The translations under genes were made by a program, and so were the position numbers. DNA of 64,000 nt from an uncultured Chlorobiales bacterium (GTDB taxonomy: Bacteria; Bacteroidota; Chlorobiia; Chlorobiales; Chlorobiaceae). The stretch spans positions 27,141-91,140 of the forward strand of contig CAIYTH010000046.1 of the NCBI GenBank assembly GCA_903929135.1, in the 5' to 3' direction. Shown here one piece after another: positions 1-7,754 of this stretch. Every line of letters starts with the position of its first letter. Positions within the stretch are counted from its first letter, which is position 1. The notes beneath the pieces were generated by a model. The model was given only the letters and a program-made list of their open reading frames with translations, had not been told where the DNA came from and searched no databases.

Positions 1-72
1 CTGATGCGACATGAAGAGTTTGCGCACTTTCGGTCTGGCCTCTTCGTCCCCTATGATGGCAAAGAGTTTCAT
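1..72 (-). CDS. N-terminal start of a small unknown protein (runs off window)
   Basis: An ATG at 72 opens a frame that stays open for 24 codons to the window edge (protein begins MKLFAIIGDEEARPKVRKLF). It starts 19 bases after the stop of the RND pump gene, on the same strand, so it is probably a later gene of the efflux operon. No strong ribosome binding site is visible. Small P-II-like proteins are sometimes encoded beside RND metal pumps, and the start would fit, but that is only inference from context. Confidence 0.45.
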   Translation of the reverse strand, partial: MKLFAIIGDEEARPKVRKLFMSHQ

Positions 73-91
73 GGGTCTTGTTGCTTCAGGG

Positions 92-3000
92 TTATGCGGC
101 CAGCTTCTTCGTTTCGCCCTTCTTCTCGCTCATGTAATATACGAGCGGAACGACAACAAGCGTCAGGATCGTCGAAAGTACCGACCCCCAGATGAGCGAG
201 ATGGCCAGGCCCTGGAAAATCGGGTCGAACAGCATGACCACGGAACCGATGACCACGGCGCCGGAAGTGAGGATGATCGGACGGGTTCGTACCGCAGCCG
301 ACTCGATGACCGACTGTTTCAGGCCGACGCCCTCCTCCCTACGGATCTGGATGAAGTCGATGAGCAGCACCGCGTTCCTGACCATGATGCCGGCCAGTGC
401 GATCATGCCGATCATGCTGGTGGCCGTGAAGAACGCCCCATGGATGAAGTGGCCGGGAATGATACCCACCAGGCTGAGCGGAATGGAGATCATCATGATC
501 AGCGGGGTCTTGAACGACTGGAACCAGCCGATGATCAGCAGGTAGATGATGACCAGCACCACGGCGAAGGCCGTGCCGAGGTCACGGAACACCTCGAAGG
601 TGATCTGCCACTCGCCGTCCCATTTCAGGGCCGGCTTGTCGTCGGACTTCGGCACCGACGTGTAGAGCGGGTTGACCACGGTACCGCCCGGCACCTTGAT
701 CCGGGCGATCTTCTTGTCGAGCTCGAGCATCGCATAGACAGGGCTTTCGGTCACTCCGGCCACGTCGGCGGTCACATAGACCACGTCGTGCAGGTCCTTG
801 CGGTACATGCTCTTGTCCTGGATCTTCTCCCTTACGGTCACCAGCTCCGAGAGGGGGATCATCTGGCCGGGCCTGAGCCTGCTGGTCATGCTCCCCATGC
901 CCTGGGACTGGACGAAGATGCCCGAGAGGTCCTTGAGCGAAGTGCGGTCTGCCTTGGGCAGCCTCAACTGGATGGTCACCGGCTCGATCTCGTCCGGCAG
1001 GTGCACGATGCCCACGTCGACGCCCCCGAGCGACATGCGCAGGGTCTGGGCGATCTGATCCGGGGTCACGCCGCGGAAAGCCGCACGATCCTTGTTGATG
1101 ACCAGGTCGTATACCTTCTGGTCCGCTTCGACCATCCAGTCGACGTCAACCACTCCGGGAGTCGAGGCGAATACCTTCCTGACCTCTTTTGCCAGCGCGA
1201 TGCGGGACTGCATGTCGGGGCCGTAGATTTCTGCCACGATGGTCGACAGCACCGGAGGTCCCGGAGGAATCTCGACGATCTTGGCGTTTGCGCCGTAACG
1301 GTTGGCGATCTCCTGCACACCGGGCCTGACCCGTTTGGCGATGTCGTGGCTCTGTGCCTTCCGGAGGCCTTTATGCACCAGGTTCACCTGGATGTCCGCC
1401 ATGTTTTCGGCCTTGCGGAGGTAGTAATGCCGGACCAGCCCGTTGAAGTTGATCGGCGCGTTGGTGCCCACGTAATACTGGCTGCTCTGGACCTCGGGCA
1501 CACCCTTCAGGTAGGCCGAAATCTCCCTGGTCACCTTCTCGGTGCGCTCCAGCGCCGTGCCCGCAGGCATGTCGATGATGACCTGGAACTCGTTCTTGTT
1601 GTCGAACGGGAGCATCTTCATCTGCACCATCTTGAGAGGAATCATGGCGATGGCGCCACCGAGCATGAGGCCGACCACTCCGAAGGCGAGCCAGGTCTTC
1701 AGTCTGCTGTCGATGAACGGAGTGAGCACCTTGTCGAACAGGCGGTAATAGATGGTGTTCCTGATGTCGTACTCTTCATGGTGCCCCTCGTCGGTTTTCA
1801 GCAGACGGTAGGAGAGCCACGGCGTCGCGATGAGCGCCACCATCAGCGAGAAGATCATGGCAAGCGACGCGCCGATGGGCATCGGGCTCATGTAGGGGCC
1901 CATCAGGCCGGAGACGAAGACCATGGGAAGCACGGCCGCGATGACCGTGAAGGTGGCCAGGATGGTCGGGTTGCCGACTTCGCTGATAGCCGTGATGGCC
2001 GCCTGCAGCCTCGGCTGCCGCTTCATGGCGAAGTGGCGATGGATGTTCTCGGCGATGATGATCGAGTCGTCGACCACGATGCCGGTTACGAAGATGAGCG
2101 CGAACAGCGTCACCCGGTTGAGCGTGTAATGCAGCAGGAAATAGACCAGCAGCGTGAGCGCGAAGGTCACCGGCACCGATGCGAACACCACGAGGGCGCC
2201 CCTCCAGCCGAGGAAGAATCCCACCACGATCGTCACTGCTACGACGGCCATCATGAGGTGCTCGAGGAGGGTGAACACCTTCTCCGAGGCGGTCTCGCCG
2301 TAGTTCCTCGTTTCGGTCACGGTGACCCCGGCAGGAATGACCGTGCCCTTCATCCCGTCGATGCGGGAAATGACCTTGTTTGCCAGCGCGGTGGCGTCCG
2401 TGCCCTGCCTCTTGGCGACCGTCAGGGTCACCGATGGGTAATCGGCGGTATCCTTGTTGCCTGAAGACGCGCCCCATCCGAAGCCGGTGTAGTTGTTCAC
2501 CTCTTCAGGACCGTCGGTGATCTGCGCCACATCCCTGAGGAACACCGGCGAGGCTCCGTAGATCCCCACGACGATGTTGCCGACATCCCCGGCGCTTTCG
2601 AGGAAATGCCCGGTCTTGACGATGATCTGCCGGTCCATCTGCTTGAAATCACCCGAAGTCATCTGGGTATTGGAGGCCTGGACCTGCCTGGCGATCTGCA
2701 ACGGCGTGATGTTGAACCTCTGGAGTTTCTGCTTGTCGAGGAGCACGCGCACCTGGCGCTTCATGCCGCCCTTGACCTCGACGTCGCCGATGTTCTCGGT
2801 CTTCTTGAGGTCTTCGGCCGCTTTCAGGGCAATCCGCCTCAGCTCGTAGGGATCCTTGTTTTTGCTCCAGAAGGTGAGGTTGAGCACCGGCACGTCGTCG
2901 ATGGCCACCTTCTTCATCAGCGGCATCTGGACGCCGGGAGGCATCTTGTCCATGTTCTTCATGAGGGTCGACCAGAGCTTGACCATGCTCTGCTCGGTAT

Positions 3001-3313
3001 CGTCGCCGACGTTGTACCTGACGGTCACCACGGCGAAATCGGGCATTGAGGTCGAATAGACGTAGTTGACCCCCTTGATTTCGGTCAGCGTGCGCTCGAA
3101 CGGCTTCGCCACCCGCTCCTCGACCTCGGCGGCTGTCGCCCCCGGATAGGGGACGTAGATATCGACGAGCGGCACCACGATCTGCGGCTCCTCCTCCCTC
3201 GGGGTCATGAACGTGGCCATGATGCCGACAAGAAGAGACGCCAGCATCAGCAGCGGCGTTATCTTCGAATTTATGAACTGCTTTGCAAGCTTTCCCGCAA
3301 TACCTTCATTCAT
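92..3313 (-). CDS. RND-family efflux pump, inner-membrane permease (AcrB/CusA superfamily)
   Basis: Proton-driven inner-membrane exporter that would work with an outer-membrane channel and a membrane fusion protein. About 1073 residues, the usual RND length. The N-terminal helix is followed by the typical PGATAAEVEERV porter segment. The paired aspartates of the proton relay are visible at about 415-416 (GIVVDDSI), and the late transmembrane motif reads GIMVRNAVLLIDF, with Arg where AcrB has its relay Lys. ATG 3313 is preferred over GTG 3319 because an AGGAGG lies about 9 bases upstream of it. The TolC-like gene ends 78 bases upstream and a CsoR-family regulator heads the operon. No fusion-protein gene lies between them. 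The substrate is not visible from sequence; metals, sulfur species or hydrophobic compounds are all possible. Confidence 0.93.
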   Translation of the reverse strand: MNEGIAGKLAKQFINSKITPLLMLASLLVGIMATFMTPREEEPQIVVPLVDIYVPYPGATAAEVEERVAKPFERTLTEIKGVNYVYSTSMPDFAVVTVRYNVGDDTEQSMVKLWSTLMKNMDKMPPGVQMPLMKKVAIDDVPVLNLTFWSKNKDPYELRRIALKAAEDLKKTENIGDVEVKGGMKRQVRVLLDKQKLQRFNITPLQIARQVQASNTQMTSGDFKQMDRQIIVKTGHFLESAGDVGNIVVGIYGASPVFLRDVAQITDGPEEVNNYTGFGWGASSGNKDTADYPSVTLTVAKRQGTDATALANKVISRIDGMKGTVIPAGVTVTETRNYGETASEKVFTLLEHLMMAVVAVTIVVGFFLGWRGALVVFASVPVTFALTLLVYFLLHYTLNRVTLFALIFVTGIVVDDSIIIAENIHRHFAMKRQPRLQAAITAISEVGNPTILATFTVIAAVLPMVFVSGLMGPYMSPMPIGASLAMIFSLMVALIATPWLSYRLLKTDEGHHEEYDIRNTIYYRLFDKVLTPFIDSRLKTWLAFGVVGLMLGGAIAMIPLKMVQMKMLPFDNKNEFQVIIDMPAGTALERTEKVTREISAYLKGVPEVQSSQYYVGTNAPINFNGLVRHYYLRKAENMADIQVNLVHKGLRKAQSHDIAKRVRPGVQEIANRYGANAKIVEIPPGPPVLSTIVAEIYGPDMQSRIALAKEVRKVFASTPGVVDVDWMVEADQKVYDLVINKDRAAFRGVTPDQIAQTLRMSLGGVDVGIVHLPDEIEPVTIQLRLPKADRTSLKDLSGIFVQSQGMGSMTSRLRPGQMIPLSELVTVREKIQDKSMYRKDLHDVVYVTADVAGVTESPVYAMLELDKKIARIKVPGGTVVNPLYTSVPKSDDKPALKWDGEWQITFEVFRDLGTAFAVVLVIIYLLIIGWFQSFKTPLIMMISIPLSLVGIIPGHFIHGAFFTATSMIGMIALAGIMVRNAVLLIDFIQIRREEGVGLKQSVIESAAVRTRPIILTSGAVVIGSVVMLFDPIFQGLAISLIWGSVLSTILTLVVVPLVYYMSEKKGETKKLAA

Positions 3314-3391
3314 GTGCACGAGCCTCCTCTGCTCTGTGTTGCATATCGATGTTGATCTTTATGGCGCCCGATCCGGGCGCCGGCCGCAGCA

Positions 3392-4711
3392 TTACCTGTC
3401 TCCGTAATATTCCAGGTCGCTTCTGGCGATGCAGTAGTCGTACTTCGCCTGGTTGATCCTGAGCTTGGCGTAGGTGAACGACCCCTCCCGCATCAGCAGC
3501 TCGAAGGTCATGGCCATGCCGGTCCTGAACTGCTCTCCGATGAAGTCGAGGCTGACCCGGGCCTCTTCGAGGGACTTCCTTGCGACTGCAACGCGCTCCT
3601 TCGCGGTGGCCATCGCCCTGCGGGCCTTCTTGACCTCGAATTCGCTCTGCTCCTTTGCCGCTTCGTAATTGTATCGAGCCTCGAGCAACTGAGCCTTGGC
3701 TTCCTGCACCTTGCCCTGGGTAGCCATGCCGTCGAAGAGGTTCCACTGCATGTTCATGCCGATCGTAAAGCTCGATCCACCGCTCCCCATCAGAGCGGAG
3801 TCGTGCCAGTTCTGCTGGGCGAAGGCATTGAGCCTCGGCAGCCACTGGGCACGAGCCATGTCGTGCTGGAAACCGGTAACCTCCTGATAGGATTCGAGCG
3901 CCTTCAGGTCGCTCCTGCCGGCTGGATGACCATTACCGTGTGACGCCGGAGCATCTCCGTCGATAACAAGGTCTCCGGTCGGAACGACAGTGTCTTCGAT
4001 ATCCAGGTGCAGCATCGACCGCAGGGCATCCTCGGCGTTCTTCGCCTCATCCTGCATCATGAGCTTCTGCTCCCTGAGTTCGGCGAGACGCACATCGGTC
4101 GAAAGCTTGTCGGACTTCGTGAGGATACCTGCCTTGTAGGCTTTTGACGCCTCGCCGCTGTATCCATGCATGATGACGATCGACTGTTCGATGGCTGCGA
4201 TGTTCTTCCTCGCCATGATGAGGCCGTAATAGGCCTTTTTCACGTTCAGGTCGATCGTTTCGACAGCCCGCTCGGCCATGAATCCCTGCGCTTTCCTTGC
4301 ACTCCTGGCGACCGAACGGCCGATCATGGCGTCAACGTTCAGCAGCGGCTGAACGACGCCGATCGTCGTCTGGAAATCGGTGATGCCGTCAGGATGGTTC
4401 AGTGCGGAAGGCATGAAATCCTGCTGGGTCACGATTCCCTGCTGCAGCTTGAACACGAGGTTCGCCCCCGGATCGTTGGTATGCACCCAGGTTTCGGAAA
4501 CCTGGACCTTCGGCAGGTAAGCCTGCCGGCTCTGCACGATCCTGGCATCTGCCTGGTCTATCCTTGCTTTCGCAGCCTTGATCGTGGCATTCCGCTCATG
4601 CGCCATCTTCAGCGCATCGTCGAGGGAGAGCTTCATCGCGGCGGCCTCAGCATTCGCAGAGAGTGCGAGTGCCGTCGCGAGCAGGGCGAAAACCCTTCTG
4701 GTTACCTTCAT
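3392..4711 (-). CDS. TolC-like outer membrane efflux factor
   Basis: Outer-membrane channel of a tripartite exporter. The roughly 439-residue product has an N-terminal signal peptide (MKVTRRVFALLATALALS..., cleavage probably after AEA) and two long Ala/Lys/Glu-rich helical halves typical of the OEP repeat (for example DQADARIVQSRQAYLPKVQV and the later AKEQSEFEVKKARRAMATAK). The preceding regulator ends in a GTGA that overlaps a possible GTG start at 4720; ATG 4711 gives the cleaner signal peptide and was chosen. It is translationally close to the regulator and followed by the RND pump, so all three are probably one transcript. Confidence 0.9.
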   Translation of the reverse strand: MKVTRRVFALLATALALSANAEAAAMKLSLDDALKMAHERNATIKAAKARIDQADARIVQSRQAYLPKVQVSETWVHTNDPGANLVFKLQQGIVTQQDFMPSALNHPDGITDFQTTIGVVQPLLNVDAMIGRSVARSARKAQGFMAERAVETIDLNVKKAYYGLIMARKNIAAIEQSIVIMHGYSGEASKAYKAGILTKSDKLSTDVRLAELREQKLMMQDEAKNAEDALRSMLHLDIEDTVVPTGDLVIDGDAPASHGNGHPAGRSDLKALESYQEVTGFQHDMARAQWLPRLNAFAQQNWHDSALMGSGGSSFTIGMNMQWNLFDGMATQGKVQEAKAQLLEARYNYEAAKEQSEFEVKKARRAMATAKERVAVARKSLEEARVSLDFIGEQFRTGMAMTFELLMREGSFTYAKLRINQAKYDYCIARSDLEYYGDR

Positions 4712-4716
4712 CGTCG

Positions 4717-4947
4717 TCACTTTTTTGAAATCAGTTTGAGAATCTTTTCCACTCTTTCAGCATCCTGATTGCTCAGGCAATGCTTCAGGTTCCGGTTCAG
4801 CACGAGGGAAAAGGTGTTGTCGAGCGCCGCCTTGGCTGCCTGGAACTGGGTGATCACCTTTTCGCACTCCTCTTCGCGCTCGATCATCTTGATAAGCCCC
4901 TGCACCTGCCCGCTGATCTTCTTCAGCCTGAGAATCACATCTTCCAT
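4717..4947 (-). CDS. CsoR/FrmR/CstR-family (DUF156) transcriptional repressor
   Basis: 76 residues, full family length, all helical. Family members bind DNA as tetramers and release it on binding Cu(I), Ni, formaldehyde or persulfide. Ligand positions can be read directly: Cys28, then Asn53 where copper-sensing CsoR has His, then Cys57 (LNRNLKHC). The 29-residue Cys-Cys spacing with no His ligand is the arrangement expected for thiol/persulfide sensors of the CstR type rather than copper sensors. The gene heads the tolC-RND operon and a perfect ATACCC/GGGTAT operator lies about 50 bases upstream of its start, implying autoregulation of the whole operon. Persulfide sensing would suit a sulfide-oxidising host but is inference. 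Confidence 0.9.
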   Translation of the reverse strand: MEDVILRLKKISGQVQGLIKMIEREEECEKVITQFQAAKAALDNTFSLVLNRNLKHCLSNQDAERVEKILKLISKK

Positions 4948-4995
4948 CTGGCGCTCCTTTTAAGGATTTGAGTCATTTGAAAAAGGCAACACATG

Positions 4996-5018
4996 ATACC
5001 CATACCCCCTATGGGTAT
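4996..5018. promoter_or_regulatory. CsoR-type operator
   Basis: Perfect inverted repeat with 9-base arms, ATACCCATA and TATGGGTAT, around a CCCCC spacer. This is the G/C-tract palindrome bound by CsoR-family repressors. It lies between the terminator of the upstream gene and the start (4947) of the CsoR-family gene, where it would overlap the operon promoter. Confidence 0.8.
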
Positions 5019-5038
5019 GTAATAGTACAAAAAAGAAA

Positions 5039-5076
5039 GCCTCCATGCAACCGGAAATATTCCGGAGCATGGAGGC
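5039..5076 (-). terminator. Rho-independent terminator of the START-like gene
   Basis: Stem GCCTCCATGC/GCATGGAGGC with an inner CCGGAA/TTCCGG stem. On the minus strand it is followed by a T-rich tract (complement of the A-run at 5030-5036). It separates the gene ending at 5097 from the efflux operon. Confidence 0.8.
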
Positions 5077-5096
5077 CCTGAAACGATAAAAAAAGG

Positions 5097-5717
5097 TCAG
5101 CAGGCCCCGCCGTCGGCGGAGAGTTCAGACATGGTGCAGCAGATATCCGACTGCACCTGGCAGAGCATGCTGTCGGTGGCCTGCTGCATGATCTTGGACA
5201 TGATCGTTTCGGTCATGAACTTCAGGATGCCTTCGGGCATCATGTTCAGCGGAAAGGAGAGGGTGAAGTCGAGCGTGATGTCGGTCTCGAAATGTACCTC
5301 GGTTTTGCCGTCGTCAAGGTGGTAGAGGCATATCCGCGCTTCTGCCTGGCCGACGAAGGTGTGCTCACCGTGAGACTTGGCGTCGGATACGGCCGGAGCA
5401 TTGACCCAGCGGATGCACCTGCCGGTCACGGTGCCTGCCGGAAGCGGTTCCTCTCCGGAGATCGGCCCGGGAGGGGTGGACGCAGGACCGAGATGCTCCT
5501 CGTTCTGTTTGACGAAGAATACAGCGGTAATGGGGTTGTCCCTCGGATCATTGACCTGGAATACCCATTGATACACCCCGTGTTTCTCCAGAAACTCCAC
5601 ATTGGTGCAATAAGGATTGCATTTGAGGATCTTGACATGATCGGAGAAATAGGTCACCGACTCGTGAAGGCAAGATTCAACAATCACCTTGGCCCGACTT
5701 TTTCCTACTACTTCCAT
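5097..5717 (-). CDS. Conserved hypothetical protein, START/SRPBCC-like (DUF1997-like)
   Basis: 206 residues, no signal peptide or membrane segment. The order fits an SRPBCC/START-like fold: an early strand-rich part, a central segment (VNAPAVSDAKSHGEHTFVGQ), strands (EVHFETDITLDFTL) and a long C-terminal helix (GILKFMTETIMSKIMQQATD). The assignment to the DUF1997 group known from phototrophs is from overall look only. The last 30 residues are Cys-rich (LCQVQSDICCTMSELSADGGAC), which is unusual for the fold. It is monocistronic, with its own terminator just downstream. Confidence 0.7.
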   Translation of the reverse strand: MEVVGKSRAKVIVESCLHESVTYFSDHVKILKCNPYCTNVEFLEKHGVYQWVFQVNDPRDNPITAVFFVKQNEEHLGPASTPPGPISGEEPLPAGTVTGRCIRWVNAPAVSDAKSHGEHTFVGQAEARICLYHLDDGKTEVHFETDITLDFTLSFPLNMMPEGILKFMTETIMSKIMQQATDSMLCQVQSDICCTMSELSADGGAC

Positions 5718-6098
5718 AACAACAGAAACTATAGCGTTTTAATAATGAACAACTTATATGCCGCCAGCCTGCCGGATCGAAACGGGAAAGCGCTCAAGAC
5801 CCAAATCTGGCTGCCCCGAAATATCGATGCGCTTTAGCGAAATAATAAAAACCGACAGGCTCAGATCAAAACCCCTCCCGAAATAACCTCCTCCCGACGG
5901 AACCTCCTCTGAAGTACTGTGAAGCGGCTGCGGAAACTTCTCCATGAACGCGCAACAAAATTCCAGAGTTCCCGAATATGACCATCTTCATGAACACGAT
6001 CGATGGCCTGCAGAACCTGCAATCCTTTATATCGAAGTTTTTGCTTATACTTGTATGCTTTTTCACCCATGGTATCTGTCATCACAACCGTCCCGTCA
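5718..6098. other. Intergenic region without a convincing gene
   Basis: About 380 bases between the minus-strand START-like gene and a plus-strand small membrane peptide. It must hold the promoters of both. Short minus-strand frames across 5861-6115 have codon use unlike neighbouring genes and no recognisable motif, so they are not called. Confidence 0.5.
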
Positions 6099-6221
6099 AT
6101 GGCTGACTCATTCAACTACACCACGATTTTCGCCCCGCTGGGTTTTTTCATCGGAGGCATCCTTCTGGTGCTCCTGCTCAACAGGTTCATCGGTAAAACC
6201 CAGAACAAAAAGGCCGAGTAA
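6099..6221 (+). CDS. Small single-helix membrane protein (40 aa)
   Basis: The frame reads MADSFNYTTIFAPLG, then a strongly hydrophobic helix (FFIGGILLVLLLNRFIG), then a charged tail (KTQNKKAE). The codons are GC-rich at third positions like real genes here, which supports translation. The open frame extends upstream, but ATG 6099 is the natural start of the membrane-helix peptide. The ribosome binding site is weak. It lies 206 bases ahead of csmB on the same strand. Function unknown; the shape recalls small subunits of membrane complexes. Confidence 0.55.
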   Translation: MADSFNYTTIFAPLGFFIGGILLVLLLNRFIGKTQNKKAE

Positions 6222-6334
6222 CGTCGTAAATACCGGGCTCAGTTGATCAAAACACTGACGTCGGTCCCCGCTCGGGGATGTCGTTGCGACTATTGTTCAA
6301 AACACAGCCGGAACACGTTTTCTCTTGCGCAAAC

Positions 6335-6363
6335 GTTCAAAATATATTAGCTTTTGATATAAC
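6335..6363 (+). promoter_or_regulatory. Possible csmB promoter
   Basis: An extended -10 (TGATATAAC, hexamer TATAAC at 6358-6363) with a weak -35 (GTTCAA, 6335-6340) 17 bases upstream. It would start transcription about 55-60 bases before the csmB ATG. Only the -10 is convincing. Confidence 0.35.
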
Positions 6364-6427
6364 AGAAAGCCTGCCTCCGGGCCGAGATTTTCTCTTAGTG
6401 CTTTCAACAACTCAAACATATACGACT

Positions 6428-6652
6428 ATGTCAAACGGAAACTTCGACATCAATGCTGCAGTAAGCTCCCTTACCGAAAGCGCCGGCAAGCTGTTCCAGC
6501 TTCAGGTCGACCTGGCCAACAACACCCTGAAGACTCTCGTCAGCGTTGCTGAGCCGCTCGCCAAGACCGCTACCGACCTGATCGGCAACGTTGCAAACGC
6601 AGCCAACCAGATCCTGCAGAGCGTTTCCGCAGCTATCGCTCCGAAAAAGTAA
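6428..6652 (+). CDS. csmB: Chlorosome envelope protein, CsmB/CsmF family
   Basis: 74-residue protein of the monolayer envelope that encloses bacteriochlorophyll aggregates in chlorosomes. Length, the Gly/Asn-rich start (MSNGNFDINAAVSSLTESAG), amphipathic Ala/Val/Asn-rich middle (LFQLQVDLANNTLKTLV) and terminal IAPKK match CsmB, with CsmF as close paralogue. ATG 6428 gives the family length; the upstream open extension is ignored. No signal peptide is expected. It is followed by a strong terminator, fitting an abundant monocistronic mRNA. CsmB and CsmF cannot be separated for certain without alignment. Confidence 0.88.
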   Translation: MSNGNFDINAAVSSLTESAGKLFQLQVDLANNTLKTLVSVAEPLAKTATDLIGNVANAANQILQSVSAAIAPKK

Positions 6653-6670
6653 GGCATCCGCCTGAACCAA

Positions 6671-6707
6671 AAGCACCTTACGCCTCCGCGTAAGGTGCTT
6701 TTTTTTT
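6671..6707 (+). terminator. Rho-independent terminator of csmB
   Basis: Perfect 13-bp stem (AAGCACCTTACGC paired with GCGTAAGGTGCTT), loop CTCC, then a run of T residues. It begins 18 bases after the csmB stop. Confidence 0.92.
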
Positions 6708-6749
6708 ACCCTTACCGTTTTTTTCATTGTGCAGGAAGCACCCCGACCC

Positions 6750-7754
6750 ATGGAACCCAGGGAACTGATCGGACAACTCTACCCGGCCGACGAACGTGAT
6801 TGCCTGACGATCGTCAAAATCCAGGGCGACGCTTCGAACCGGCAGTATTTCCGTGTATCCAGTCAACACGACACGCACATCGCCTGCATCGACCCGGCCT
6901 TCAGGGGCGGGACGCCCGACTCCTATCCGTTCCTTACCGTAGGCAGACTCCTGGCCGGTCATGGCGTTAGGGTGCCAAAGGTGCTGGCTTGCGACAGTAC
7001 AAACGGAGTGCTTCTGATCGAGGACTGCGGCGACAGGATGCTTCAGGACGAAGCACGAATCCTCGATGCCGATGCGCTTGAGGAGCGCTACCGACAGGTG
7101 GTCGACCTGCTCGTCGAGATACAGTCGATCAGGTCGCAAGGAGCTCCCATCCCGTTTTCCCTGAGCTTCGACCATGAAAAACTGATGTTCGAGTTCGATT
7201 TTTTCATTGAACACGCCCTGCGAGGCCTCTTCGGCGGCCTGTTCGATGAATCTTCGATCGACGCCCTACGGCGTGAGTTTGAGTCCATTGCAGCGCTCCT
7301 GGTGAGGCCGGAGCATTTCGTCCTGAACCACCGGGATTTCCATAGCAGAAACATCATGCTTTTCCGAAGCGAGCCGGTCGTGATCGATTTCCAGGATGCG
7401 AGGCTCGGACTGCCGCAGTATGATGCGGTATCGCTCCTCAGGGACTCGTACGTGAGCCTCGATGCGGACCTGGTCGAATCGCTGAAAGCGCACCATTTCA
7501 GCCAGCTCGAGAACCGGGGAATCATTTCGATGAGCTTCTCCGAATACCTCAGGTATTTCGACCTGATGGCCTTCCAGCGCAACATCAAGGCAATCGGGAC
7601 CTTCAGCTTCCAGGTCTCGGTCAAGGGAAACCTCTCCTTCAAGCCGAGCATCGCCCCGACCCTGGCCTACCTGCCGGCATACATCGCAGCGCAACCGGAA
7701 CTGGCCTCTGCCGGCAGGCTCCTGGAACCTCTCATCCGTACCATCGCCTCATGA
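6750..7754 (+). CDS. amgK: Sugar kinase of the aminoglycoside-phosphotransferase fold, AmgK-like (MurNAc/GlcNAc anomeric kinase)
   Basis: 334 residues. The APH-fold catalytic loop is clear: His194-Arg-Asp196 ... Asn201 (NHRDFHSRNIM), and the metal-binding Asp213 in VIDFQDARLG, very like AmgK, which phosphorylates C1 of MurNAc. ATG 6750 is chosen over GTG 6729 because AGGA precedes it at a loose but usable distance. The stop overlaps the next start by ATGA, so it is translationally coupled to the MurU-like gene. With the DUF1343 and symporter genes downstream it forms a likely cell-wall sugar salvage operon. Another sugar as substrate is possible. Confidence 0.82.
   Translation: MEPRELIGQLYPADERDCLTIVKIQGDASNRQYFRVSSQHDTHIACIDPAFRGGTPDSYPFLTVGRLLAGHGVRVPKVLACDSTNGVLLIEDCGDRMLQDEARILDADALEERYRQVVDLLVEIQSIRSQGAPIPFSLSFDHEKLMFEFDFFIEHALRGLFGGLFDESSIDALRREFESIAALLVRPEHFVLNHRDFHSRNIMLFRSEPVVIDFQDARLGLPQYDAVSLLRDSYVSLDADLVESLKAHHFSQLENRGIISMSFSEYLRYFDLMAFQRNIKAIGTFSFQVSVKGNLSFKPSIAPTLAYLPAYIAAQPELASAGRLLEPLIRTIAS

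Noticed and set aside
11..2464. Long open frame of about 800 codons on the plus strand opposite the RND pump
   Set aside because: It is antisense to a fully motif-supported RND gene; the product is a low-complexity His/Asp/Arg-rich chain caused by GC-rich third positions.
5861..6115. Minus-strand frame of 84 codons between the START-like gene and the small membrane gene
   Set aside because: No convincing start signal, codon use unlike neighbours, and it overlaps the promoter region of the plus-strand peptide.
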